Assembly: GCF_018320785.1 (NCBI RefSeq)
Contig: NC_054875.1
Location: 27,967,157 to 28,031,156, forward strand
DNA length: 64,000 bases
From: Cheilinus undulatus
Taxonomy: Eukaryota; Chordata; Actinopteri; Labriformes; Labridae
Reading direction: 5' to 3'
Shown here: positions 44,183 through 56,860 of the stretch, in pieces
How the letters are laid out: each line of letters opens with the position of its first letter
Position numbering within the stretch: position 1 is the first letter of the stretch
Notes under the pieces: model-generated
Seen by the model: the letters and a program-made list of their open reading frames with translations, nothing else
Told to the model about the DNA's origin: nothing
Database searches by the model: none
Program-made: the position numbers and the translations under genes

Positions 44183-44716
44183 TCTGCTGTACAAGTGTGA
44201 CAAGGTTTCAGAAAACTATTATTATAGTGATAATCAAGATACAAAAATAGCTCTTAAAAACTGCATGAAAGATATAAATGTCTTCAGAGGGATAAAGCTT
44301 TAGGGAACATGTTGACGTGACTCCAACTGTACTCTATAGCAAAAAACTTCTATTATCAAAGTACACAAGTAATGCCTTAAGTTGATCATTTTTACCCACT
44401 TTAATCAGATTATAAAGCTGTAAACCCATTAGTTAAGAAGAGCACTTCATTTCTCCAACCATACTTGTATGTACTGCATTAAGACCAGCACTACATTTGG
44501 AGGTTATTCAGTATAAACTGAATAATTAGACACAAGTAGTTAGTTTGAGTACAGATAGCATTGTTAAAAAGAAAACTGTTTCCTCTAAAAGGCTGCAAAC
44601 CGCTGACTTTAAGCACGATACATGAGAGTTGTCAGGTTGTATGAACCATAATTAGCTTGAGGAAGAATCAGATAGCTAGCAAGATAGCTAGATACTTTCA
44701 CAATCCAGAGGGAAAC

Positions 44717-47700
44717 TCAAGCAGCAGCAGGTTCTCTTGCCTTCAGCTTCAGTTTGATTGGATTCTTAGGTGTTGTAAATGCATCAACACTAAGTTCCAC
44801 TGGGATCTGGAAGAAGCAAGAAACATGTCAAAAAAGAAGCTCTACCTAAGCTCAGAATCCTGGAGGCTTAATTCTGCTGAAAAATGTTGCCAAAAACAAA
44901 GCACTGAACAAGAAAAATGCTGTCTCACCTCTGTCTCTTTGCATGGGACAAAGCTAAAGTTCTGCAGGATCTCCACCATTGCCAACTTCATCATCACAAG
45001 AGCAAAACGCATGCCAATACAGTTCCTGGGCCCTGCTCCGAAGGGTAGGAATGCATATGGATCAATGTTGTCTTTGTTCTCTTTGCTGAACCTGAAAAAG
45101 AAGAAGAGAAAAACCGTTATTAAAAGGCAAATAACTAAATTCTGGTTAAGTGTGATTTTAACCTTCTGCTAATTCAGCATTTTACCTTTCTGGTTTAAAG
45201 GTGTCTGGCTCATCCCACAGAGCTGGATCACGTTGTAGAGTGTAAACTGGTATCATGATGGTTGTTCCTTTAGGGATGGTCAAGCCGTTCACCTCAACAG
45301 AGGCCTTTGACATCCGCTCTATTCGGTTACCAATTGGGTAGAGCCTCATTGACTCATTCAGCACCATGTCAATGTATTCCATCTGCATCAGAGCCTCATA
45401 GGTTGGCCGACTCTTGAGAAAGGCACAGTACAACATCAAAACCAGCTCGTTATCAAGAGGAACAATGACTGGTGTTTAATTAAAGAAAAATAGGAAACCT
45501 TGTTTGGGAATGTTTCATCAATCTCCTCTTGGAGCTTCTTTTGAATGTGAGGATTGGTTGCCAAGTTGTAGGCTAAAAACCCCAGCGAGCTGCTGCTGGT
45601 TTCATAGCCAGCAAAGATGAAGATCATGGCCTGAGCAAGGATCTCGTTATCAGTCAACTCTGCAACACAAACACACCACAATTATATTATTAAGACAATC
45701 ATAATTAAAGTAAAGAAAAAGGCTCAAATCTTGTCGTCTGCAAAGATTTTTTAAAGATCTGACATTTCCACATGACTTTGACTCTGATTTTAAAGTCTGT
45801 GTGAGGAGTTTTTAAAATGTTTTTAAAAGTTTTTTTAAAGTTAACTTAACTGGTGGGATTCTAAATAGCTACCATGGTTTGTAGTTTTAAGAGTAAAGTT
45901 CTTTTTATTGGCTGTAGGCATTGCCAACGGATAGTTTCAGATTAGGTGATTCACGGCAGACAGAGGAGACAGCCTTTTTACATTTCAATAATGACTGATG
46001 CCTTTGACTGCCCCCCCCCACACACACACACACACTTTGTCCATCTCTACCTTTTTTTTCAGAGTCTGTGCCCTCTTTGTCATTCCCTGATGCCTGAGCA
46101 TCCACCATCAGCTGCATGAAGTCCACCCTGCTCTGCACAATATTGAAAACAGTTTTTTATTATGACTGTCCAATTGTGTTCAATAAAAAGGTTAAAAACA
46201 CATAAAACATGTTGTACTTTGTGCTCATTCTTGCTGCGGTCTGACTTGATCTTCTTAAGAAAGTTGTAGAAGAACTCCAACACTGAAGCAGGGAAGAAAG
46301 ACACATCCATCTTCTCAAAAATTGGCCCAAAGAATGGAAAGAGAACTGAAATGAATGAGAGTAAAACAACGTTAAATAAGAACTCTAGAGTGCAAGTAAC
46401 ATGTTGGTTACAGCATCATGCCTGACGTACCGATTAACACCAACAACGGGTTCATGAAACTGAAGTTAACCATTTTCTTGATGTTTGCTACGAAGGGGTC
46501 AGAGGGATGGTTGATGGAATCAATGTCCACACTGAAGGCAGTGCTGGTCACAACATCCATACTGTATGGTCCAAATACTCTGCAAAAAAGTCAAACAGGT
46601 TCCTTCAAATGAGTGAAAAGAAAAAAGTAACAAGTTTAACCAGAATGTTTGTGTAATATAATTTTTCAATTTTAGTACAAAAAATGAAAAGACAACTGAA
46701 CATAAGTGATTGAGGGTCCAGAGCAGGGAAGTCCAAACTCATTTTTATGAAGGCCACATGACGTAGTATAACAATAAGTGGGCACTTTGATAAAGCTCAA
46801 CTTTAGCGCATTAAAGTTAGGGAAAACCAATTCATTGTTCATTAAGACATGCTTAGTAATCAAGCATTAAACAGAATACAGTGCTGTGAAAAAGTATTTG
46901 TCCCCTTCATGATGTATTTTTGCATATATGTCACACTTAAGCGTATCAGATTATCAAACCTATTTTATTATAAGACAAAGATAACCAGAGTAAATACAAA
47001 GTGCATTTTTAAATGATTTTAATTAAGGGAAAAAACACCTAAACCATAATTAACTATGATTTGACATAATTTTTTTTAAAGGTAAGTTCAATTTCACTAG
47101 CCACACCCAGGCCTGATTATCACCAGATTTGTTGAATCAAGAAATCGCTTAAACAGAACCTGTCTGACAAAGTGAAGTAGGCTAAAAGATCTCAAAAAGC
47201 AACACATTATACTATGATGTAAAGAAAGAAGAGATAACAAATAAAGTCATTGACATCTATCAGTCTGGGAAGAGAAACTAAGCCATTTTGAAGGCTTGGA
47301 GAAGGTTGGAGATAACTGGACTTACTCTTTCACCTCTATGACTTCATCTGCGTCTACTTTCTTGTGGAGACTCTTGATCAGGTTCTCAGAGTGATGCATC
47401 ATTATCTTGTACATCTGCCCCAAAGCAAATAACAAAACATTAAACTTACCAAGCATTACACACAGACAAGTCTGATTCAGTGCATATGGTAAATTTACAA
47501 AGTTAGAGTGCTCTTTAACCTCTTTTAGTCGCCCGCTGGTGAAGGATGGCGACAATATACTGCGAATCCTCTTCCATGCATCATCCTCTACTATGGACAC
47601 AGCATCACGTAGGGGTCCATTTAGGCCAATATCCTACGAAACAACCCACATGCAACCCAAAGATGCCTTCATTGAAATGTGTTATTTAAGACATTAAAAA

Positions 47701-50700
47701 CTGTATGAAAATCAGTCTCCTCAGTGATTTTTCATACCCGCCTGTTGGTAAAGACAGAGTAACACTCCTTGACCAGGATAGTTTTGATCATGGCCGTGTC
47801 CATGATAGCCAAAAGAGGTTGCCTGCCATCGTAGAGCCTAAAAAATATGAAGGAGAGTGTGTTTTATTAGTTAGAGCCATGAGAAATGTGTGGCATGATA
47901 TTGTCTACCTTTAGTATTATCAATCAACCCAGTAGACATAAACTTACCCCCAAATTCGTCCATATTTATTGAAGCATTCTGTGTCAAAATTGTGAATCCC
48001 CTAGGGAATAAAATGAGATTAAAGCATGTGAAAACCATTACTCGTAAGTATGACTGCTATGCCAGTCAGGTAAATATAGTTCACCTTTCTGTACTCCAGA
48101 AATGTTCCAATAAACGGTAAGGGTTTGGGTCCACGGACGCCTATTTTCTTAAAAAAGCCATATGGAGCATACCCATACCTGAGGGTTGAAGAAGAGATAT
48201 CCATCAATATTGACGAAAATCATTTCATCATTCTGTTCTTTGGAAAAAGACATTTCCTCCCTCTCTTAAATAACATTGTTTCTTGTTTCAGACCTCTACT
48301 TCTAATCACACGTCAAGCAACTGTATCTGCCACCTTGTAATTAGGAATCCATGAAGGTATCCAGTTTAAGGCTCTTGTGAGGAGTTTTTAGTTGGTCATA
48401 AGATACTGAAAAGAAAACAGATGTCTTTTTTATGAGAGACACAAAGGCCTATCTGAGAAAGGACTAATTATTTAGTTTTTTAAGATTTAGTTTGGGACTT
48501 TTTTCCCTTTATTGGAGAGATAAGACAGTGAATAGACTCAGAAACAGGGATTAGAGAGTGGGAAATGATATGCTGTAAAAGAGCAACAGGCTGGTCTTGA
48601 CCCTGGGCCACCTACCTACACGGGGTGCAACCTAACCACTAGGCCAACCGTACCTCAGGACTGATTATAACTATATGATACCACTTTATCTTCAGGGGAG
48701 TGCCAAAATCGACACAAACCAACAGGAGCTTTAAGCTCAGTGTTGTGTCAGAAAGCCATTTATAAACCAAAGTTTCACACTATCCTTTTCTCCTGTTAAG
48801 TTTAATTGCATTATTTCATGTTCTTTTTCTCCCCAGTGATTAGTATTAGGTCTGACTTAATTGGCCAAAAAGGAGTAATAAAAAATTTAGAGCTAGACTG
48901 AAATTTAAAAAAGAAGTCTTGATCTTAAACTTGCCCTTTCATAACATTTAACCTCCTGAGACCTGAGCTGTGAAACTTGGTCATAAAGCCTAAATATTCC
49001 TATAATTTTTTTCCCCAATATTCAGATAAAATTCCTAAAAAATTTCAAGTTAATTGTCCTTTAATTATTTTCATCAAATTTCCAAACCCCCAAACTATCA
49101 TTAAATTAACTGAATGAACAAATTTTCAGGAAAATTCTTAAAAATGTTAAAGGATACAGCCATAAAATCTCAATCATATAAAACTACATAAAAAAATCAT
49201 AAAAAAATACCTTAACATTTCTTATCAAATTCCCCCCAAAATACAAACACATTCCCTGAAATTTCCAGGAAAACTATTGAAAACTTTAAAGGTTACCCCA
49301 CCAAATTCCCAATAAAAATACAAATAAATACCCTGAATTTGCATTAACATAACTAACAATTATAAAGCAAATTTTCCCTAAAACGTTCAATGAAACTCTA
49401 AAATATACAAACATATCCCCTTAATTTCCTTGTATAAGAAACAGCTACTTGTAAAATTCCAGCAATTCACTTAAATATCCAAACAAATTTCACAAAATTT
49501 CCCTGGAATTTAAAGAGTACATCTTCTCAACATCTCAAGCAAATAACTAAATAAACTAAATAAATAATTTTCAATGGACATCCCTGACAACTATCTCAAA
49601 AACTCTAATTTATTTTAATGTTGTAGGAAAGCTGAAAACGCAATGTCCTCATATGTACTTGTATAATCCTAGGAAGTTAATGTTTTTAATGTAAGTAGGC
49701 TACTCAAGAAAAAGAAAGGGTAAAATAAGGCAGTATTATAGGCTACTATTTCAGAGCAAAAATTCGACATTCTCTCTAATACGATCCAAATATTTTACTG
49801 TAATTTGAAGGCTGCAAAGCAGTAATACAGAATATATTTGAATGTATCCTTGTAACTGAGTTCAGTAATGACATATATAAGCCTCCACACCCGTGTTCCA
49901 CCCACACCGGTTTATAAGCCTGTTTTGCCTTGGCTGACCTATTCTCTACATTGTTGAGTAAGATGGAGAGGACTGATTGTTATGCCTTCTTCTATACTAG
50001 ACCTTTTTCTGAACCTTTAAGGGCGAGACAACATTAACTTAAAAATATATTGGAAAGTGGAAGCTGTGAGAAGTCTCATGGACCAGACTGATGAATGACA
50101 CCTGTGGAGAACATTTTTAAGTATAAACAGGAATAACATAAATCTTCAACAGGTCTTTCATTATTTTACTGTAAATCAATCCCAAACAGAAATATTGTCC
50201 AGGAAATTTCTGTATTTGACTTTTAACATCAATTTTCATATCTTTTGTTACTCTTGTCCGGTACAGTAAAGTTAGCATGTTTCCCCACAGCTTTATTTGC
50301 TCTCGATTACGTAAGAGACGCAGCTTTTTGTGCTGTTAGTGTCACGTACAACCAGTGTCTATCAGCTGATCGAAAACTGACTAAAACCACAGATGTATGG
50401 CCTACTTTTGTGCCAAACGCTCTTCAAACTTTCATTTAGCAGATTAGCTTCATTCTAAAATTGTAATCTTTACAGTGGCTGGATTAAAAACTGAGGGGAT
50501 CGTGTCCTGATAAATTTCTTTATTCTTCTGAAACACATTTATTCAACTTAAACTCACACATTGCAATAATTCTGTTTGCATTTAATTTCAGACCTCACTG
50601 AGTGAATCAGACTGCGTTTTAAAATCCTCACACTATTATGTAGTCTAATGTTGACACAGGTCAAGCCACAAATGTAAACAGACTGATTATTTCCGCCTTT

Positions 50701-50849
50701 CTGTGATATTTGGTGATTTCACAATAAGATAAAGGTTAGCTTTTAGCAACACAGAGACAAACGTGACTGCACACTTACACTGTGATGAGAGCGATGACAA
50801 ATGCTATTAAAGTCCAAGTTTCGATGGAAAAGTCCGGGATAAAGCCCAT
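44717..50849 (-). CDS. cyp3a: Cytochrome P450 family 3 subfamily A
   Basis: This is a microsomal haem-thiolate monooxygenase for steroids and xenobiotics. Coding exons in sense order: 50779-50849, 48085-48178, 47948-48000, 47738-47837, 47520-47633, 47326-47414, 46431-46579, 46218-46345, 46051-46132, 45499-45659, 45186-45412, 44929-45091, 44717-44806. They sum to 1521 nt, or 506 residues. Twelve of the 13 match mammalian CYP3A exon plan, most to the base; exon 9 is 82 nt against about 67. Residues 1-24 form the N-terminal membrane anchor ([12 protein letters not shown]), followed by the GPKPLPF hinge. The I helix has AGYET at 310-314, ExxR is E367-R370, and the haem loop [10 protein letters not shown] has ligand Cys447. 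The reading frame is intact and it looks functional. The exact teleost paralogue number cannot be given. Confidence 0.95.
46011..46035. repeat. C9 plus (AC)n microsatellite in CYP3A intron 9
   Basis: Nine C are followed by about eight AC units, some 15 bp inside intron 9 from the exon 9 donor. It is length-polymorphism prone. Confidence 0.85.
46878..47300 (+). mobile_element. 5' part of a Tc1-like element in CYP3A intron 6
   Basis: It begins tacagtgctgtgaaaaagta, a common teleost Tc1 terminus. It runs through the non-coding leader into the first transposase codons: aaagaaagaagagataacaa, then gtcattgacatctatcagtctggga, which reads VIDIYQSG. Similarity stops near 47300. No right terminus is present, so it is a truncated copy. 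Confidence 0.75.
48478..48660 (-). mobile_element. tRNA-derived SINE in CYP3A intron 1
   Basis: On the plus strand the family runs reversed: ccctttattggagagataaga, then caggctggtcttgaccctggg (B-box region) and cctaaccactaggcc (A-box region). It is the same family as at 19712-19900. Confidence 0.75.
48951..49620. repeat. AT-rich quasi-periodic repeat block
   Basis: It opens aacctcctgagacctgagct and continues about 650 bp as diverged units around aaatttccngaaaa, cctaaaa and aaattccc, spaced irregularly every 30-50 bp. No coding or terminal repeats were found. Confidence 0.5.
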
Positions 50850-51111
50850 CTTCTCTCGAGTGTGTACCTCGGCTTACTGAGGTAGGTGGCTTCTCTCTCT
50901 GGACTTGTTGAGCTTGGCTCAGAGGCGGATCCAGAAAACATGCTAAAATGACGTAACCGGTCATTTGTTTATGCTAGGGTGCAGTTCACATCTAGGACTT
51001 TTTTGTTTGGCAGCAGAGAGGAGAGCAGTGATTATGAAGTCGTTCATTTTTAATAAATAACACTTGATTTCATTTTGTAACAAGTAGGCTAACTCAAGCA
51101 GCGAGTTCATA

Positions 51112-51388
51112 AAGTATTTAGACCCCTTCGCTTTTTTAACGGGAGATATCTGAGTTAAATTTAAAGCAAAGGGTCTGAAGACTTTTGTCAACGTGATATT
51201 TCAGTTTTTTAATGTTTTATTCACTTGGAAAAAAATATAAAATTCTCTTTTCACTTTGTCATTATGGGTACTACTGAGTTTAGACTAATGGGGGAAAAAA
51301 TAATTTGAACAATTGTGGCAACAGACCACATTATAGGAAATTTGAAAAAAGTGATTGGGGTCTAAATACTTTCTGGATTCAATGTCTA
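51112..51388. mobile_element. Short Tc1-type element upstream of the CYP3A promoter
   Basis: It has aaagtatttagaccccttcgc at the left and, inverted, ggggtctaaatactttctgg at the right, which are the termini of a widespread teleost Tc1 group. Between them are tgatatttcagttttttaatg and ttttcactttgtcattatggg, the usual 3' non-coding part. All transposase is gone. It ends about 260 bp upstream of the CYP3A start codon. Confidence 0.8.
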
Positions 51389-51533
51389 CGGCAAGGAACA
51401 AATGGGGAGGCAGAATGATGATACCTATGCCCACATTTATGACATTCATTTTACTCAAACAGCACATGAAATAATATGGGACAGCATGGTCTAATGCCCC
51501 CCTCCAAGCCCCCACTTCTACCCACAGAAATGA

Positions 51534-51584
51534 AAAACAAACAAACAAACAAACAAAAAAACAAAAAACAAACAAAACAAAAAA
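51534..51584. repeat. (CAAA)n simple repeat
   Basis: About 50 bp of CAAA units with two longer A runs. On the minus strand it makes a spurious Phe/Val/Cys-rich ORF. Confidence 0.9.
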
Positions 51585-52167
51585 TGCAGCTAATGTGAAT
51601 TAATAGTCCATCTGTCTAACTTACAGCTGTATTTCCAGGAAATAAAAATATTTTTAATGTAAAGGAATTATATTAAAGTCGTTTTATTTAGACAACCTAA
51701 ATAAGTAGCCTAAAGAAAAATAAATATCTACAGGCTAGTTTAAAAGAGATAGGACCAAGGTCATAAAGCCTTTTTTCAATAGATTTTGTTCTCTTTTCAC
51801 TGTCACCTTCTGTTTTCAATTTTAATTTTGTTTAAATTAATTTTTGCTGCTATTTTGTGAGTTTGGTTGAGGTTTTTCAGTTTAGATTTTATAAGTTTTA
51901 GTGGTTTCTTTTCAGTACAAGTAAACTTGACAGGGGTGAGACCCAATAGAACTAGTAAGAGAAGATATCATACAGTCTAAAGATAATGTAAATGAGATAC
52001 CCTTCACTTGCAATTTTACATATTCAAATTTTCTATTTGAATATGACTCAAGACCTAAAATTACCATTATGTGAAGTCTTGACCAATCAAATCAGGCCAT
52101 TTTACACTCCCAAGACTTGGGTGTCCCAACATTTTTCCTTTAATATTAGAGATTGAAGTAGACATGA

Positions 52168-52362
52168 TAATAGGAGGGTTAGTGCTGTTGCCGTACAGCA
52201 AGATGGATTCTGGTTTGAATCCCAGTTGGATAAGGCCTTTCTGTGGGAAGTTTGCATGTTCTCCCACTGCATGTGTGGGTTCTCTGGATACTCCGGCTTA
52301 CTCCCACAACCCCAAAAATGCTTGGTAGGTTAATGGGTGACTCTAAGTTGCACATAATACAG
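52168..52362 (+). mobile_element. tRNA-headed SINE with conserved teleost tail
   Basis: The head gttagtgctgttgccgtaca (A box) and ctggtttgaatccca (B box) are followed by gggaagtttgcatgttctccc, gtgggttctctggatactccgg and ggttaatgggtgactctaa. This tail is very widespread in fish genomes. It is a different SINE family from the one at 19712. Confidence 0.8.
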
Positions 52363-52484
52363 TTTCAGTCATTTATTTACTTATTCATTCATTTTGTAAG
52401 CCTCCTTTTTTGTTTTAGTTTCAGGTAATGAAAAATATTTTTATATTAGAGTGTTAGTTATTTTGTTAGTTTTAGTTAACTAGA

Positions 52485-52570
52485 GTAACTTAGGACTGGG
52501 AGTCAAACCTGCAACCAGCACAGTCAGGACTGTAGCCTCTGGAGGGGGCACCTGCTCTGCTGAGCTGGAC
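52485..52570 (-). mobile_element. tRNA-like SINE head, reversed
   Basis: The minus strand reads gtccagctcagcagagcagg (A box) and ggttgcaggtttgactccc (B box), a tRNA-like promoter without an identifiable tail. Confidence 0.5.
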
Positions 52571-54837
52571 CAGTATTTGATTAGAACATGCTGTTACCAT
52601 TGAGTACTCAGATCATCTTTAGTTTTACAATTAAAGTAATTTGTAAACAGTTTCATTTTCATGAAAGTAATTTGCTGCTCATGTAATTTCATTAAAACAA
52701 ATTTAAACATTTTCATTTCATTTCAGTTTTACACATGGCACAATGCTTAATATTTTCCCCATTGTCAAGCTGTTTTGTGTAGACTTTAAAACAGCAGCAG
52801 GTAAAAACAGACAAAGTGTTTATCAGTCTAAAGCTGAAGCAAGAAAATGTAAAATAAAACCAGGTCTAACTAGGGCTGGTGAAATATGAAGCTATTAGGG
52901 TTGGGTTGACAAACAAGGTGGAAAACATTGAGAACAGACATCAGTGAACATGGAGACAAAAGTCAGGGAAAAGTAATCATAATTTTAAAAAACTGAGTGT
53001 CAGCAACAACTTTTTAACCGTTGAATGAACTGCCCCAGTTTTCTGTTACAGTAATTTTCAAAGACTAGACTGAATAATATCCTTACAATGATATGCCTTC
53101 TTCTTTGTGACTGAAATTTGTTTCTGTTAACTAAATGTAAATTTCTCAGTTTTTTTTTTTTTAACCAAATATGGAACTGAACAATAAAGCAGTGTGAGTA
53201 AAAGGTGACAGTGGTCATGGACAGGGCAGTGTAACAGTATTAAACTAGTGTCTTTTGCAGAGACATGTCTCTGATACAAACAATGCATGTACAGTAGATT
53301 CCTGAAAAACAGACCTTTTCCTCAGCTGACATGTTAAGTCATCATTGTAGCAAGGTTGAGTCAGCATGCAGAGAAACCAGGACTCTGAACCTGACACAGC
53401 TGATTAGCATTCAATTATCTACCACTCTGCTACCCTATCAGTGACACGTCTAAATGCCAGCCTCTAAAGAGGCTTTGAATCACCAAACACAGAGAAAATA
53501 TTCAATGGAAACAAAGCACAGCTATTTATTTTGATAACTCCCATTTCACAGCTACCTTTTCCACAGTTAGGTAAACAGGTGCACTCGGTATTTAACTTTA
53601 GTCTTTTAAACTGATTCGGCTAAAATCAGTGGTAATAATCACTGACCTTTACTCCTGAATATCACAGTGTAATCACAGTAATCTGTCACTTTTGGCCTAA
53701 ATGATAACTGCATGCTTTACTCAAGTTTTAATAACAGTTCCTATGAGATTAGAATAATTACCCTCACTGTGAAGATTAAAAAGCTTTTAATTATGTAGAA
53801 ACAGAAAAATATGAACAATCTTGAATCAATCTTAATCCCTTTTGAAAAGTACATTTATAAATGCAAACATGCATCTGACTTCTACGTTAATACGATACAC
53901 TTTCAGGAAACCCTGTAACATGATGTCAGTGAATTTTTGAAGAAAGGCTGCAATTCTTTTTAGACTGTAGAATAAGTAATCTCTTGTCTCTCCTTGGCTG
54001 ATTTGTATGTATTGCATAAATCCACCACTAAGAAGGACCACCTAATTTCGTTGAAAAGCTGTGCAATGCTAGCAAGGACATACTGCTTCTTTTTATGTAA
54101 AGGACTAAACTTTGCCTCTTAAACCTACAAGGTATTTAATAGCAAGAAAATTACTCTGGAGAACCAACTCATTATTTCTGGATGCAAAGCTAGCTCTGCC
54201 CTGTAAGCCACCTGACATAAGGGCTAATTCTGTGACTATCTGACAGGCTGTTAAGCAGAACTTTTCTCATAACTAACTCATAAATTGTACCTTCACTGAA
54301 GTGAAATTACATAATGGCTGTAATAGGACACAAAACAGCCGGTTCACTGACACTGTCCTCTGATAACACTTTACAGGATTTAATATTTGGACCTCACTCT
54401 TTACAAGGCCACTCCTCTGTACTGTTGATATTAGAGAATGCGAGGGCATATCAGCCAAACTGAACTCATATAATCCTATTCATAACAATCCAAAAATCCT
54501 TTATATGCAATTAATTATTTCCATTTCTCCCCGTCCTACTATCTCGTTTAAAAAAACATTAAAAAGCAGCAACAAAAGTTTAATCAGAACAGTGTAACCT
54601 CAAAGTGAAACTTAAAGCCACAGAGTAAATTTCCAACAAATTAAAGAGAGGTGATCTCTGTGTCTGACTCAACAAAGATCAGTAAAAAAAATTGCAACCC
54701 TACTAGTTGTTTGAACCGAAGTGAATCACTGAGCAGCCTGTGACCATTGTGTTACAGCCAAAAACTACACAGCATTTATGATATAAATATATAACAAACT
54801 TAATTTAGGTCAGAAGGACCTGTATTATTCTGTGTTG

Positions 54838-56860
54838 CATCACATCATGTCTTACGATGAAGTATCATACCACATCAAATCTTACAATGCTGGACTTTGC
54901 CATTCTTCACTATCTTGGTCTTGTACCTCATCCTATTACTTTGCATCGTGATGTATTGTATTGTGTCCTATTGTGTGGTGTGATGTTGTATCCTGTCACA
55001 CTGTATCACTCAAATTTTATTGTATTTCATTGTATCTCATTATATTTTATTGCAGGCCTAATCAATTAGCCACCCAGAACCAACCCCCAAGTGGCCCAGC
55101 CTGTGGTCATGCCAGAGATGCAGAGGACAACCTGTTTTGCAAGTTTCCATAAATTCCCACAGTATTTCAAACCCTGAATGCAACACTTAGCGTAGCTTAG
55201 CAACAGTCTACCTACAATGCACTGCGTTGTTTTGAAGCATGGCTAGCGATGCTGACAGAAGTAGCCCCAGAATACTGGGTATAAATGTCCTTTTCAACTG
55301 TAGCTACAACTGTGCAAATTTTGTTTTTACGCACTTTAAGATTTGCCTGGGTAAGACGTGACCAAAATAATTATTTACAGAATTTCATTTTATTTTTTCA
55401 TTGTATTTATTTTGTTTTCATTAAAGCAAAAAAAAAAAAAATCTACTACCTCAGGTTGTGTTCAAATACAGCTTTGTTGTTGTGTTTTTATGCACTTTTT
55501 GATGTACCTTATTTTAAAGGGAGACTTTGAATAAAAACAACATATTTTTCATCAAATTGATCTGTATTGGTTCGAAATTTGACATCACCAGTTGCTTACC
55601 GGGCACTGAACATTGTTTGGCCCAAATATATTTCTTAATTTTAAAATTTGGCCCTGTTGAATTTGTAATAGAATATTCCTGTTTAATTGCATCATATCCT
55701 GTCGTCTTGTATCACATCTCATTATATTGCACTATATTTTATGTCATAACGTATTGTATTATGTAAAACCGTGTTGAGTGGTATCATTTTGTGGTGTGTC
55801 GTATCACATCAGATTGTTTTGATTTCATCATATCATGTCATGTCATATTGTGTCAGGTTGTGCTGAGTCTTGTATTATATAATATCTTATTTTATCACAT
55901 TGTATCGCATCCTTATGAATTGTATTGTGTCATATTGTGTTGTGTTATGTTGTCATGTCATGTTTTGTCATATCACATAGCTGGTATCGCGTTATGTCTC
56001 ATTGTATTGTATCGTTTTGTGTTCTGTAGTATCACATTGCATTGTCTTGCATTCTATCTTATTGTGTCATATCATGTCATGTTTTATCTCATCGCATCGT
56101 ATCATATTGCGTTTTATCGTATCACAACTTATGTCATATAACTCAAAACATATCATGGCGTGTCGTATCACGTCACATTTTATCGCATTGCATCTTTTCA
56201 TTGTTTAACGAATCATGCCGTGTCTTGTCATATTGTATCGGATTATATTTCATCGTGTTATATTATTTCATGTCATATTGTGTTGTGTTGTATTGTACTG
56301 TACCGTATTGTGTCCTTTTATATCTTATTATATCATATTTTGACATTCTATCCTGTCATAACTTAGCATGTTGTGTCATGTGGTATCGTACTGTGTCATA
56401 TTGCGTTGCATCGTATCACATTATATCGTATGGTATCGTATTGTTTTGTATCGTGTCATAAGGTGTTTGAATCGTATCATATTACATCAGATTGTATCCT
56501 ATCTTAAGGAACCATGAATTATTCTCTTGTAGTGTATCACTACGCATTGCATCGTTTTGGATCACATTGTACCTCTTCACATTGCAATCTATGCCTTGTG
56601 TTGTATCACACCCTAATAACCCATGCCTTACTCCTTCATATCATATCATGTATCATATCATATCATATCATATCATATCATATATCATATCATATCATAT
56701 CATATCATATCATATCATATATCATATCATATCATATCATGTCATATCATATCATGTCATATATCATATGTCATATTGAACCATTCCTTCTTCCCTTGTA
56801 GCATGTTGTATGGTTTGGTATGGTATCTTAAATTGCTGTGTATCATATGGTGTAATTTCA
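54838..56860. repeat. Degenerate ATCAT/TGTAT pentanucleotide satellite
   Basis: Two stretches (about 54838-55040 and 55680-56860) consist of five-base steps such as tatca, tgtca, tcgta and ttgta, strongly diverged. A non-periodic stretch of about 640 bp lies between them. A pure core is at 56636-56776. The periodicity keeps plus-strand frames open in several places, giving Ser/Tyr/His/Ile-rich ORFs that are artefacts. Confidence 0.85.
56636..56776. repeat. Pure (ATCAT)n core
   Basis: About 27 nearly perfect catat/atcat units with three short phase slips (tatatcat). It is the youngest part of the surrounding satellite and likely polymorphic. Confidence 0.92.

Larger units (their letters stand above)
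48179..50778 (-). other. CYP3A intron 1
   Basis: A 2.6 kb intron with a SINE (48478-48660) and an AT-rich quasi-repeat (48951-49620). No exon was missed: exons 1 and 2 join in frame (GT plus G). Confidence 0.85.

Noticed and set aside
44657..45172. A 171-codon plus-strand ORF
   Set aside because: It is antisense to CYP3A exons 12 and 13 and has no motif of its own.
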